Source: Granulicella sp. dw_53 (GTDB lineage: Bacteria > Acidobacteriota > Terriglobia > Terriglobales > Acidobacteriaceae). Taken from it: a stretch of DNA of 64,000 nucleotides. The DNA lies in assembly GCF_018449545.1 (NCBI RefSeq), contig NZ_JAAVUR010000006.1, forward strand, positions 248,001 to 312,000, read 5' to 3'. The notes below the pieces were generated by a model, which did no database searches, was not told where the DNA came from, and was given only the letters and a program-made list of their open reading frames with translations. Shown here one piece after another: positions 44,075 through 53,164 of the stretch. The position numbers and the translations under genes are program-made. Position 1 is the first letter of the stretch, and each line of letters begins with the position of its first letter.

Positions 44075-44335
44075 ATGAGTCACAACCTCGATAAATACAT
44101 TCCAGAGTTCGACGAAGAGGGCTTAAGAGTCAAGCTTGCAGAATTCGACATTTCACAACTGACCGACATGTTGGTCGATGCGTATAAAGAAAAGCGTGTG
44201 CTTGCGAAGATGCTCGATGCGGAACATGCGCGGCTGCGACGTATCGAGGGGATTATCGCTGAGCCTTCGAGCTTGACCAAGATGCCCGGAATACCGACCG
44301 CAGAAGACATTCGACGAATGACTGGAGAAGATTGA
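44075..44335 (+). CDS. Small hypothetical protein upstream of dnaB
   Basis: 86 residues, no recognised family. Helical: the segment LTDMLVDAYKEKRVLAKMLDAEHARLRRIEGIIAEP could form a coiled coil, and the end is acidic (EDIRRMTGED). It is positioned 223 bases before dnaB on the same strand. ATG 44075 is the first start after the divergent gene; a longer open reading frame upstream overlaps that gene antisense and is rejected. Confidence 0.5.
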   Translation: MSHNLDKYIPEFDEEGLRVKLAEFDISQLTDMLVDAYKEKRVLAKMLDAEHARLRRIEGIIAEPSSLTKMPGIPTAEDIRRMTGED

Positions 44336-44558
44336 GTGGTCAGCCATTTGTTCTGAGGTTTTCTCTTGTGAATCCAATCTAAGGATGATTAACCATAGTG
44401 TTCCTGATGGTTGTGCATTCTTCCGCCGGGTGGAGTGCGCGTGTAGAGTTAAGTTGCGCTTGTCCACAGTTTGTAGGCGTTTTGCATAGGTACTCTTTGT
44501 GTACGTTTAAGCATATAGCCCTTGACAAGGGCCAACTTTTCCCCTGAAAGCACCCTCT

Positions 44559-45941
44559 TTGGCAACCTATCCCCATATCGTAACTGAGCAGCACAACCCT
44601 GAGTCGGTCCACGTTGAAAAGACGATTCTGGGTGGCATGATGGTGGATCCCGTCGCAATTACGGACGCGACGATGTATCTCACTGCGGAAGACTTCGCGC
44701 TTGCGTCGCATCGCAGTATCTATGGCGCCATTATTCAACTCGCAGAGACGGGTCATGGCGTCGACTATGTGACGGTCTGCGAGGTGCTCAGCCAGAAGAA
44801 AGAGCTCGACTCAGTAGGGGGCCGGGAGTACGTCGCGGAGTTAACCGAAAAGCTGCCACGCAAGTTGAGTATCGAGACCTACGTGAGTATGGTTCGCGAT
44901 AAGAGCTTGCTGCGGCAGTTGATGACGGTTTGCGACATTGGAATGATGCAGGCAGCAGATCAGGCGTCGGACGCTCTTCAAGTTCTGAACGATGTTAGTG
45001 GCAGACTTATCGCCATCTCTGAAAGGGCCATCACAAAGGGGCTTTCGGATATTTCGGCGATTGTGAAGGAGTCGTTTGGATCGATCGATGCGCTGTACGA
45101 GCAGGGCAAGGAGATTACGGGGCTTGAGACGCACTATATCGACTTCGACCGGATGACGAGCGGGTTGCAGGAGTCGGAGCTGATCATCATTGCGGCGCGG
45201 CCTTCGATGGGCAAGACGGCCTGGGCGATCAATATTGCTGAGAATGCTGCGGTGAAGAGCGGTAAGGTGGTGGCGGTGTTCTCGCTCGAGATGAGCAAGG
45301 CCAGCCTGCTGCGCAGAATGCTGGCCTCGCAGGCGATGGTGAACTCCAAGGCCATCCAGACGGGTATGTTGATGAAGGACGACCGGGGCAAGCTGGTGAA
45401 GGGGCTGGAGCGGCTGATGGAGTCGAAGATGTTCATCGACGATACGCCGGGAATTACGCTGGCGGAGATGCGAGCGAAGGCGCGGCGGTTGAAGCAGCAG
45501 CAGGGATCGCTGGATCTGATCGTGATCGACTATCTGCAGTTGATGACGGGGTCGGTGGGAGCGGCACAGAAGGGCTTCGAGAACCGGACGCAGGAGGTGT
45601 CGGCGATCTCGCGTGGTTTGAAGGCACTGGCGAAGGAGATGAAGGTTCCGGTGGTGGCGCTGAGCCAGCTCTCGCGTTCGAGTGAGCAGCGTGGTGGAGA
45701 TAAGAAGCCGCTGCTGAGCGATCTGCGCGAGTCGGGCTCGATTGAGCAGGACGCAGACGTGGTGTGCTTCATCCATCGTGAGGAGTACTACGACCGCGAG
45801 AATGAGGATCTGAAGGGCAAGGCAGAGATCATCATCGCGAAGCAGAGAAATGGGCCGACCGGAAGCGTGCAGTTGGCTTACCTGGCGGACTACACTCGTT
45901 TCGAGAACCTCGCCAATGGCGGTGGGGATGGTGGGTACTAG
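44559..45941 (+). CDS. dnaB: Replicative DNA helicase DnaB
   Basis: The hexameric helicase that unwinds DNA at the replication fork. The 460-residue protein has the N-terminal DnaB domain (PESVHVEKTILGGMMVDPVAITDA...), the Walker A loop RPSMGKT (214-220), Walker B LDLIVIDYLQLM, and the C-terminal motif RESGSIEQDADVVCFIHREEYY with EIIIAKQRNGPTGSVQLAY. It is full length. The start is TTG 44559 (Met-Ala-Thr-Tyr); no nearby ATG keeps the frame, so TTG is needed. The last residues are Gly/Asp-rich. Confidence 0.95.
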   Translation: MATYPHIVTEQHNPESVHVEKTILGGMMVDPVAITDATMYLTAEDFALASHRSIYGAIIQLAETGHGVDYVTVCEVLSQKKELDSVGGREYVAELTEKLPRKLSIETYVSMVRDKSLLRQLMTVCDIGMMQAADQASDALQVLNDVSGRLIAISERAITKGLSDISAIVKESFGSIDALYEQGKEITGLETHYIDFDRMTSGLQESELIIIAARPSMGKTAWAINIAENAAVKSGKVVAVFSLEMSKASLLRRMLASQAMVNSKAIQTGMLMKDDRGKLVKGLERLMESKMFIDDTPGITLAEMRAKARRLKQQQGSLDLIVIDYLQLMTGSVGAAQKGFENRTQEVSAISRGLKALAKEMKVPVVALSQLSRSSEQRGGDKKPLLSDLRESGSIEQDADVVCFIHREEYYDRENEDLKGKAEIIIAKQRNGPTGSVQLAYLADYTRFENLANGGGDGGY

Positions 45942-46128
45942 TCAGGGGCGGCTACTGGTTCTGTAGTGGGTAACTGCGTTCTGTTGGCGAGGCGCTGCTT
46001 CGCCGATGCATGCGGTCAGGCTTTCTTATCGATTCGAAGATTGGTAAAGGCTGCTGACACAATGCTGTCAGCAGGGTGTCGTTATGCTTCGTCCTGTAGT
46101 TGATGATTTTTATCCTTCAGGAGTGACG

Positions 46129-46512
46129 ATGAGCGATACAAAGGCAATACCCGAGACGCCGATCCACTGGTTCGAGATTCCTTGTGAAGATCTGGAACGT
46201 GCGGCTAATTTTTACGAGACGTTGCTGGAGACGAAGCTGATGCGGGCCACGTTCGGCGATCCGATGGCGATCTTTCCTTATGCCAACGGCGGTACCGGTG
46301 GGACGCTGGTGAAGCGGTCGCGACGGAAGCCAGGGCCGAACGGGACGATGGTCTACCTGAACTGCAATGGAAGGCTCGACAAGGTCATAGAACGGGTAGG
46401 GGGAGCCGGAGGGTTGATGCTGCTGCCTAAGACGGCGATTGAGGGCGGCAACGGCTTCTATGCCTGCTTGCGGGATACGGAAGGCAACCACGTCGGACTG
46501 CACTCGGTTTAG
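46129..46512 (+). CDS. VOC/glyoxalase family protein
   Basis: A 127-residue vicinal oxygen chelate protein. Motifs: IHWFEIPCEDLERAANFYETLLE, FPYANGGTGGTLVKRSR, and GNGFYACLRDTEGNHVGLHS. The metal ligands are partly degenerate: the conserved Glu is replaced (HVGLHS). The start is ATG 46129, after AGGAGTGACG. It is followed after 9 bases by the WYL regulator, suggesting a shared operon and perhaps shared ligand. Confidence 0.8.
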   Translation: MSDTKAIPETPIHWFEIPCEDLERAANFYETLLETKLMRATFGDPMAIFPYANGGTGGTLVKRSRRKPGPNGTMVYLNCNGRLDKVIERVGGAGGLMLLPKTAIEGGNGFYACLRDTEGNHVGLHSV

Positions 46513-46521
46513 GATTCCTGC

Positions 46522-47223
46522 ATGCGACGAGCGGACCGGCTGTTTCGAATCGTGCAGTTTCTGCGCCTGGGGCGAATGCTGACGGCGCAGAAGCTGGCGG
46601 CGAAGCTGCAGGTGTCGCAGCGCACGATCTATAGGGATGTGCGGGATCTGCAACTCTCGGGGATGCCGATCGAGGGCGAGGCGGGGGTGGGATATACGTT
46701 GCGGCGGGATAGTGACCTGCCACCATTGATGTTCACGCGGGGCGAGTTGACGGCGTTGGTTCTGGGAGCGCGGTTGGTGAAGGCGTGGGGTGGGGCGGAG
46801 AACGTTATCGCCGCGGGCCATGCACTGCAGCGGATTGAGGCTGTAGTACCCGCCGAGATGCGCGATGAGCTGGACGCGATTCTGCTGTATGCGCCGGGTT
46901 ATATGATGCCGCAGCCGTTGCGGGAGCGGCTGGATGTGCTGCATGGAGCGTGCCTGGGGAGGCGTGCGATTCTCTTCTGCTATGCGCGTGAGGATGGGGA
47001 GAAGAGCGAGCGCACGGTTCGTCCGCTGGCTCTGGCGTTTTGGAGCGGCGTTTGGACGCTGGCTGCGTGGTGCGAGCTGCGGAAGGACTTTCGGTCGTTT
47101 CGGATCGACCGCATGGACGAGTTGCGAGTGCTGGAGGGAAGTTTCGAGCCGAGGCGGGGGCAGCGGCTGGAGGACTTCATGAAGAAGGTCAAGCCGCCAG
47201 GGGATCCGTCCAGGACTTTGTGA
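46522..47223 (+). CDS. HTH-WYL (YafY/DeoR-like) transcriptional regulator
   Basis: The 233-residue protein has an N-terminal winged HTH (RADRLFRIVQFLRLGRMLTAQKLAAKLQVSQRTIYRDVRDLQ) and a WYL domain (VRPLALAFWSGVWTLAAWCELRKDFRSFRIDRM). The WYL domain binds nucleic acid or small ligands. Start ATG 46522. It lies just after the VOC gene on the same strand and probably regulates that pair. Confidence 0.85.
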   Translation: MRRADRLFRIVQFLRLGRMLTAQKLAAKLQVSQRTIYRDVRDLQLSGMPIEGEAGVGYTLRRDSDLPPLMFTRGELTALVLGARLVKAWGGAENVIAAGHALQRIEAVVPAEMRDELDAILLYAPGYMMPQPLRERLDVLHGACLGRRAILFCYAREDGEKSERTVRPLALAFWSGVWTLAAWCELRKDFRSFRIDRMDELRVLEGSFEPRRGQRLEDFMKKVKPPGDPSRTL

Positions 47224-47346
47224 CTGGAACAGTTGCTTGTTTGTTTCGGATGGTGGGAAATTCCGGGGGTTAACTGGAAATATAAGCCGGGATGCCGGTA
47301 TTGGTGGGGTGGATATTCGACGATAGGATAAGGTGGGCGGTGTGGA

Positions 47347-48552
47347 TTGACGAGTTGGTTAGAGATTTCAGAGCAGCGGTTGCGGGCAAACTATCGGGTT
47401 TTGGCGGAGGCGGCCGCGCCTGCAACTGTATTGGCGGTGATAAAAGCTAATGGATATGGACATGGGCTGGAGCACTGCGCGCAGATACTGGCAGCAGCGG
47501 GCGCCTATTGGCTTGGGGTAAACGGGGTTGAGGAAGGCGCCGATGCACGGCGGGCGTTGTCGGCTGTGGGGATGGCCGTAGAGGCACAGCCGCGGGTGCT
47601 GATGATGTGCGGCCTCTCGGAGGAGGATGCGGATGGGGTGGTCCAGGAGACGCTGACGCCGGTGGTTTGGACGGCGCAGCAGGTTGGCTGGCTGGGTGCG
47701 GCTGCGAGGCGGGCGGGCAGAACCGTCTCCGTGCACGTCGAGGTCGATAGCGGCATGACGCGCCAGGGGGCGAGGCCGGGAGCGGAGTTGGAGCAGGTGC
47801 TGCAGGCGATTCGTGAGACGCATGGAGTTCAGCTCGATGGAGTGATGACGCAGTTCGCATCGGCAGAGGCGGCGGGGTCGCGGCAGACGGCGGAGCAGAA
47901 GGCGCGGTTCGAAGAGGCGCTGGCGGAGGTGGTGGCGGTGGGAATGTCTCCCGCGTGGATCAGCGCGGGAAACACTTCGGGGGTCGATGTAACGGATGGC
48001 GCGGAGGATCTGACGAGCTGGGTCTCGCGGCTGGCCCGAGGGATGGGAGCAAGATCGATGGTGCGGCCGGGGTTGGGGCTCTACGGCTATCGTCTGGCGG
48101 TGGAGGCCGAAGGCGAGGTACAGGCGGAGTCGCGGCTTGGAGACCAGTTGGAGCCGGTGATGACGTGGAAGACTAAGGTCATCGGGTTGGAGGAGGTCTC
48201 TGCCGGAGCGGCGGTGGGGTACAACGGCATCTTTGTTGCGGAGCGACCCATGCGCCTGGCGCTGGTGCCCGCTGGATACGCGGACGGCCTGCGGCGGGAG
48301 CTCTCCAGCACGAATACGCGGGAGGGTGGTTGGGTCATGTTGCGGGGACAACGGGCTCCGATTGTCGGCAGGATCTCGATGAATCTGACGACTGTGGATG
48401 TAAGCGGCATCGATGGAGTTTTGGTTGGAGATGAGGCAGTGTTGCTGGGAGAGGGCGTCAGTGCAGAGGATCATGCCCGTCTGGCGGGAACAATCGTATA
48501 TGAGATTTTGTGCGGGGTGCGTGCGGTAGAGCGCCACAAACCTCGGTCGTAG
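47347..48552 (+). CDS. alr: Alanine racemase
   Basis: PLP enzyme that interconverts L- and D-alanine for peptidoglycan. The 401-residue product has the PLP-binding Lys33 (VIKANGYGHG), the TIM-barrel domain with HVEVDSGMTRQG, and the C-terminal beta domain with the second active-site Tyr in AVGYNGIF and ALVPAGYADGLRR. Length and motifs are full. The start is TTG 47347 (MTSWLEISE); upstream AAGGTGGGCGGTG is a plausible ribosome-binding site. The epimerase gene follows 54 bases later. Confidence 0.93.
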   Translation: MTSWLEISEQRLRANYRVLAEAAAPATVLAVIKANGYGHGLEHCAQILAAAGAYWLGVNGVEEGADARRALSAVGMAVEAQPRVLMMCGLSEEDADGVVQETLTPVVWTAQQVGWLGAAARRAGRTVSVHVEVDSGMTRQGARPGAELEQVLQAIRETHGVQLDGVMTQFASAEAAGSRQTAEQKARFEEALAEVVAVGMSPAWISAGNTSGVDVTDGAEDLTSWVSRLARGMGARSMVRPGLGLYGYRLAVEAEGEVQAESRLGDQLEPVMTWKTKVIGLEEVSAGAAVGYNGIFVAERPMRLALVPAGYADGLRRELSSTNTREGGWVMLRGQRAPIVGRISMNLTTVDVSGIDGVLVGDEAVLLGEGVSAEDHARLAGTIVYEILCGVRAVERHKPRS

Positions 48553-48606
48553 CCAAGGAGCTGATTCAGAATAGCTGTCAAATTCAAGGAACGGACGGTT
48601 TCAGCG

Positions 48607-49557
48607 ATGGAGCGAATTGCACTTTTCGGAGCTGCGGGAGCGATAGGACGGAGCATCGCGGATGCTCTGCGTAGCCGGGGGCGGACCTACCGTGTGGTGG
48701 GACGCAATGCACAACATCTACAACAGACCTTTGGCGGCGATCCGCTGGCGGAGATCGTCACATGGAATCCTGACGATCCGGAGTCGGTGCGGGCGGCGGC
48801 GCGGGATATCGATACGCTGGTGTACCTGGTGGGCGTTCCTTACGACCACTTCGAGTTGCATCCGGAGGTGATGCAGAAGACGCTGGATGGCGCGATCGCC
48901 GAAGGAGTGAAGCGGATGGTGCTGGTCGGAACGGTGTATCCCTATGGGTTGCCGATAACGCCGACCGTGACGGAGACGCATCCTCGCAACCCGAACACAT
49001 TCAAAGGGCGGATGCGCAAGGCGCAGGAGGACCTTCTGCTGAAGGCGCATGAGGATGGGGAGATCGAGGGGACCATTCTCCGGCTGCCGGATTTTTACGG
49101 ACCTGGGGTGGAGAAGAGCTATCTTGACTCGCTGTTTCGGGTGGCGGCGAAGGGTGGGAAGGCGGATATGGTGGGGCCGATCGATCGTCCCCACGAGTTC
49201 ATGTTCGTGCCAGATGTGGGACCGGTGCTGCTGGATCTGGCGGAGAAGACCGAGGCGTATGGGGACTGGTGGAACTTTGCCGGGGCGGGCACGATCACGC
49301 AGCAGACGATTGTGAACCAGGTGTCCTCGATGGTGGGGCATAAGGTGAAGATTCGTGTGGCGGGCAAGATGATGCTGCGGCTGATCGGTCTCTTCAAGCC
49401 CTTCGTACGGGAGATGGTGGAGATGCATTACTTAGTTACGAGCCCTGTGCTGATGGACGACCACGCGCTGGTGACTCTGCTGGGCACGGTTCACAAGACT
49501 TCGTATGCGGATGGCATCCGGCTGACGCTGGAGTCGTACCGTGCGGCTGCCGACTAG
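48607..49557 (+). CDS. NAD-dependent epimerase/dehydratase family protein
   Basis: A 316-residue extended short-chain dehydrogenase/reductase. The Rossmann motif is LFGAAGAIGRS (GxxGxxG), and the central region reads ALVGTVYPYGLP (V-x-Y region). The usual YxxxK active-site pattern is not clear (FKGRMRKAQEDLL follows a Pro-rich stretch), so it could be a non-epimerase reductase or a substrate-binding relative. The C-terminal end GTVHKTSYADGIRLTLESYRAA is like that of nucleotide-sugar SDRs. Start ATG 48607. Confidence 0.75.
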   Translation: MERIALFGAAGAIGRSIADALRSRGRTYRVVGRNAQHLQQTFGGDPLAEIVTWNPDDPESVRAAARDIDTLVYLVGVPYDHFELHPEVMQKTLDGAIAEGVKRMVLVGTVYPYGLPITPTVTETHPRNPNTFKGRMRKAQEDLLLKAHEDGEIEGTILRLPDFYGPGVEKSYLDSLFRVAAKGGKADMVGPIDRPHEFMFVPDVGPVLLDLAEKTEAYGDWWNFAGAGTITQQTIVNQVSSMVGHKVKIRVAGKMMLRLIGLFKPFVREMVEMHYLVTSPVLMDDHALVTLLGTVHKTSYADGIRLTLESYRAAAD

Positions 49558-49658
49558 AAGCGGGCGGATTCGGGCGGGTATTTGCCGGGCATTTGCGCGT
49601 GAGGCGTGCGGCCATTAACATCGAGGCTATTGGTACTGGAACTGAGAGGAACAACGGA

Positions 49659-49877
49659 ATGGCAACGGAAGCTACGGGAACTGCACGGCGCACGGAAGAT
49701 ATCGCGCTCGATCTGCTAAAGTTTGTTGCGGCACAGGCGAACGTCGGAAGCAAGGCCTCGGGAGCCACGACAGGCTTCGGTCTGCCTACGGCGCCGAAGT
49801 CTGACGACCAGGTAACGCATCTGCTGGAGCTGTATGCGAAGTGCAGACAGGCGGTTGAGGCTCCGCTGGCGAAGTAG
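49659..49877 (+). CDS. Small hypothetical protein in the alr gene run
   Basis: 72 residues: MATEATGTARRTEDIALDLL..., with a central Gly/Ser/Ala-rich part (GSKASGATTGFGLPT) and a helical end (VTHLLELYAKCRQAVEAPL). No family is recognised. ATG 49659 follows GAGGAACAACGGA. It lies 101 bases after the epimerase. Its stop is shared by one base with the start of the next gene (TAGTG), so translation is probably coupled. Confidence 0.55.
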   Translation: MATEATGTARRTEDIALDLLKFVAAQANVGSKASGATTGFGLPTAPKSDDQVTHLLELYAKCRQAVEAPLAK

Positions 49878-50935
49878 TGCTCGGAGAGAACGATTTGCAC
49901 GAGACAGGCCGGGCTGCGTTGCGGGTGGGTGTGATCGGGGCGGGAGCCTTTGGGAAGAACCATCTGCGGGTGTATCGCGAGCTGCAGACGGCGGGGCAGC
50001 CCGTCGAACTAGTGGCGGTAGTGGACGCCAACGTCCAGGTGGCGGCGGAGGCCGGGGCCGCGTTTGGAGTTCCCTGGTTTAAGAGCATCGAGGAGTGTCT
50101 GGCGGCTACGACGCTGGATGCTGCTTCGGTCTGTGTTCCAACGGTGCATCATGCGGATGCCGCGGAGCTGTTGCTGGCGGCGGGAGCGGATGTGCTGGTG
50201 GAGAAGCCACTGGCGGGAAGTCTGGCGGATGCGGACCGCATCGTGGAGGCGGCTCGCAGGTATGGCCGGATCGTGCAGGTGGGCCATCTGGAGCGGTTCA
50301 ATCCGGCTGTGACGACGGCGCGTCAATATCTCCATCGTCCGATGTTCTTTGAGTCGCACAGGCTGAGTGTGTTTACGCCGCGTTCGCTGGATGTGGATGT
50401 GGTGCTGGATCTGATGATCCACGATCTGGATATCGTGCTGAGCCTGGTGAAGTCGCCGGTGCGCGAGGTGCGGGCGGTGGGGTTGCCGGTGCTCTCGAAG
50501 AAGGTGGATATCGCGAATGTGCGGCTGGAGTTCGAGAACGGGTGTATTGCGAACTTCACGGCGAGCAGGGTCAGTACGGAGCGGGTACGGAAGCTGCGGT
50601 TCTTTCAGCCTCATCAGTACCTGTCGCTGGACTTCGCGCGACAGGATCTCCTAATGATCGATGTGACGGGGGCGGCGGGGATGGATATAGCGCAACTGGC
50701 CGCGATGTCGCAGATGGCTGTGGCAAGCGGAGGGCATCCTTCGGCGGGGTTGTCGTTGAAGAAGGCGCCGGTGGAGCCTGGGGAGCCGCTGCGGCTGGAG
50801 ATCGAGGCTTTTCTGACGGCGGTGCGGGAGCGGTCGGTGCCGTTGGTCTCGGGTGAGGATGGGCGGGCTGCGCTGGCCCTGGCGCTGGAGATTCACGAGG
50901 CGATGGCAGCGCATGCGCTGCGGACCGGGCTGTAA
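49877..50935 (+). CDS. Gfo/Idh/MocA family oxidoreductase
   Basis: The 352-residue product has the Rossmann motif VGVIGAGAFGKNHLRVY (GAGAFG), the EKP motif VEKPLAGSLADADRIVE, and the second-domain motif DVVLDLMIHDLDIVLSL with His and Asp. The family oxidises sugars, and this one resembles nucleotide-sugar (UDP-GlcNAc-like) dehydrogenases. The start is GTG 49877, which overlaps the preceding stop; a downstream GTG at 49925 would keep the Rossmann motif. It is the last gene of the run with alr. Confidence 0.85.
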   Translation: MLGENDLHETGRAALRVGVIGAGAFGKNHLRVYRELQTAGQPVELVAVVDANVQVAAEAGAAFGVPWFKSIEECLAATTLDAASVCVPTVHHADAAELLLAAGADVLVEKPLAGSLADADRIVEAARRYGRIVQVGHLERFNPAVTTARQYLHRPMFFESHRLSVFTPRSLDVDVVLDLMIHDLDIVLSLVKSPVREVRAVGLPVLSKKVDIANVRLEFENGCIANFTASRVSTERVRKLRFFQPHQYLSLDFARQDLLMIDVTGAAGMDIAQLAAMSQMAVASGGHPSAGLSLKKAPVEPGEPLRLEIEAFLTAVRERSVPLVSGEDGRAALALALEIHEAMAAHALRTGL

Positions 50936-50962
50936 GGCACTGCGATTCTGCGTGGAGCAGAG

Positions 50963-51853
50963 CTAATTCATGGTTTGGACGGGGATGTTGTCGGGGATCT
51001 TCAGCTCGAACTGATCGTCTTCCAGCTTTTGGTTGAGCACCAGTTTGGTGATGATCACGCTGAGGCTTAGCTCGTCGAGCGGACGGCGGATGATGATGTG
51101 GCTGGGGAAGTCGATGTCGCCGAACTTCTGGTAGTCGCTGTAGAAGGCCCGGGTGACGATCTGGCCCTGCTCGTTATAGAGATCCTGCTGGTAGGGCAGC
51201 AGGTTGGCGCGGCTGATGTGGATGACGCGCAGGATGCGGGTGACCTGATTCTGAGGCTGGCTCAGGATCTCGAGGTCGTAGTCCGGCTCTTCGATGAGGT
51301 CTTTCTTTTTCTTTGGGTTCTCGATGACGCGCAGGTCGGAGCTGAGCGACATCAGTTCCGTGGGCTGGACGCCGCGGACCATAAGGGAGTCAAAGAAGAC
51401 GGCGGGGCGAATGTTCTCGAGTCCGTTCTTCGAAGGAGTGGTGACGCTGTTGGAGCCGACGATGGCCTTGTTCCGAGGCGGAATGATGAGTTTGAAGGTC
51501 TTGCCGTCGGTGACCATGTCGAGCGCTTTGGAGCCGAGGACCGGAAGTTTGAGGAGAACCCGCATGTCGGCGGGTTTGCGCATGAAGATATAGCCGCTGA
51601 ACGAGGGAGAGTCGGTGGCTTTGCCCTGATGGCTGCCACCGGTGGTGGCCTCAATCTCGACCGTGGCGGTCATGGTCTGGATGGCGTTGTAGCGAGATTC
51701 GACCTGCTGGACGAGCTGGCCCAGCGTGGCGTCGAGGACGACTTCGGCGGGGCGTGTCTTGGGGACGCTATAGGTGTGGGTGAGGCAGCCAGTCAGGGCC
51801 GGAGCCAGGCTGAAGCACATCACCGCGAACGCTTTTCTAATCCTCATCGGCAC
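50963..51853 (-). CDS. DUF4292 (LolA-like) lipoprotein
   Basis: The 296-residue product has a lipoprotein signal peptide with lipobox ALTGC (Cys23) and a LolA/LppX-like half-barrel (QVESRYNAIQTMTATVEIEAT..., SGYIFMRKPADMRVLLKLPVLGSKALDMVTDGKTFKLIIPPRNKAIVG). DUF4292 proteins are outer-membrane-associated and may carry lipids or lipoproteins. Start at ATG 51853 or ATG 51847. The next gene on this strand, mltG, is upstream, so the two may form an operon. Confidence 0.78.
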   Translation of the reverse strand: MPMRIRKAFAVMCFSLAPALTGCLTHTYSVPKTRPAEVVLDATLGQLVQQVESRYNAIQTMTATVEIEATTGGSHQGKATDSPSFSGYIFMRKPADMRVLLKLPVLGSKALDMVTDGKTFKLIIPPRNKAIVGSNSVTTPSKNGLENIRPAVFFDSLMVRGVQPTELMSLSSDLRVIENPKKKKDLIEEPDYDLEILSQPQNQVTRILRVIHISRANLLPYQQDLYNEQGQIVTRAFYSDYQKFGDIDFPSHIIIRRPLDELSLSVIITKLVLNQKLEDDQFELKIPDNIPVQTMN

Positions 51854-52033
51854 AAACTTTGAGTATATCTTTCCGTGGAGGCTCTCCCGGAGGGATGCTC
51901 GTTGAATCCTATGTTTTCGTCCTGTGTGGCTATGACTTATAGGATGTTACTCGACGGGCTTACGCTTCTTCGAGTTGGCAGGAAATCCGGACCATCAAGG
52001 TACATTTACGCGAGCGGCGGCGATTTGTTCGAT

Positions 52034-53071
52034 TTAGCGGCCTGCCTTCGGGGTTGGGTGGGGGAATTTCAGGGAGTTCCGGTAGGTCTGGACCTGGGCG
52101 GCGTGCTCCTTGAGGCCGGCGGAGAAGCGGCTATGGCCTGCGGCGTCGGCGACGAAGTAGAGGTAATCGGTCTGGGCGGGGTGGATGGCGGCTCGGAGCG
52201 CAGCCATGCCGGGGTTGCAGATGGGGCCGGGCGGCAGGCCTGGGTGGCGGTATGTGTTGTAGGTAGAGGGGTTCTGTAGATCGGAGGCGTAGATCGTACC
52301 CCTCCAGCGGCCTTCCAGCAGTGCGGCGTAGATGACGGTGGGGTCGGTAGCCAGAGGCATTCCCTGGGCCAGGCGGTTGGTGAAGACACCCGCGACGAGG
52401 GGGCGTTCTGAGTCCTGGGAGACCTCTTTTTCGACGAGGGAGGCCATGAGTACCGTTCGGGGGATGTCCGTCGGGGTGTCGCCGGTGGCCTGGAGCTGGG
52501 TGAGGGCTTGTCCGAAGCGGTGGACCATTGCGGTGAGCATCTGGGTGGGCGTGGTGTGGCGCGAGAAGTGGTAAGTGTCGGGGAAGAGATAGCCCTCTAA
52601 CGACGCGGGCGGGGCGGAGCCCTCCGGACGATAGGCGGCGATGAGCTCGACGTGCTGGCGGGCCGCCGCGAGGAAGTTGGCGCCGGACCCAAGCCCTGCT
52701 GCTTCAATGGCTTGGGCGATATCGAAGATATTGAAGCCCTCGGGGATGGTTAAGGTGCGGGTGTAGACGTCTCCACGGAGGAGGCGGGCATAGATGTCTT
52801 TGACAGAGGCGGGGTGATCGAAGCGATACTCGCCCGCTTTGAGGGTTCCGGAGTGGCCGGAGATGCCCTGATAGGCCCGCAGAAGGTCGAAGGCGTAGCG
52901 GGTGCGGATGATGCCGGAGGCTTCGAGCTGGGTCGCGATGGCTTCGGTGCTGGTGCCGGGGGCGATGTCGACGAAGGTCTCTGTCGATGGACCGGAGGGG
53001 AGGAAGACCAGGGCAGCGGCGCAGGCGACGAAGAGTAGAACAAGCAGAAGCAGGGTGGCGATGAACTTCAA
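52034..53071 (-). CDS. mltG: Endolytic murein transglycosylase MltG
   Basis: MltG cuts nascent glycan strands in the inner membrane and so sets their length. The 345-residue product has an N-terminal membrane helix (FIATLLLLVLLFVACAAALVF), a LysM-like region (TEAIATQLEASGIIRTRYAFDLL), and the YceG catalytic domain with the active-site Glu in MASLVEKEV and the motif DPTVIYA ... YNTYRHPGLPPGPICNPG. It is full length. The start is TTG 53071 with GGAG upstream. It is divergent from the broken ruvX; in many bacteria ruvX and mltG are co-directional neighbours. Confidence 0.9.
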   Translation of the reverse strand: MKFIATLLLLVLLFVACAAALVFLPSGPSTETFVDIAPGTSTEAIATQLEASGIIRTRYAFDLLRAYQGISGHSGTLKAGEYRFDHPASVKDIYARLLRGDVYTRTLTIPEGFNIFDIAQAIEAAGLGSGANFLAAARQHVELIAAYRPEGSAPPASLEGYLFPDTYHFSRHTTPTQMLTAMVHRFGQALTQLQATGDTPTDIPRTVLMASLVEKEVSQDSERPLVAGVFTNRLAQGMPLATDPTVIYAALLEGRWRGTIYASDLQNPSTYNTYRHPGLPPGPICNPGMAALRAAIHPAQTDYLYFVADAAGHSRFSAGLKEHAAQVQTYRNSLKFPHPTPKAGR

Positions 53072-53164
53072 GCTGAGACTCCTTCTTCTGACGGCCTCTT
53101 CTGGGAAGGCCTGTGTTCATTTTACGGGTGATACGTTTGCTTCTCACCGCCGTGTACTCAGAGT

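Noticed and set aside
44336..44558. Replication origin near dnaB
   Set aside because: Only one imperfect DnaA-box-like 9-mer is seen, with no AT-rich unwinding region and no dnaA or dnaN nearby.
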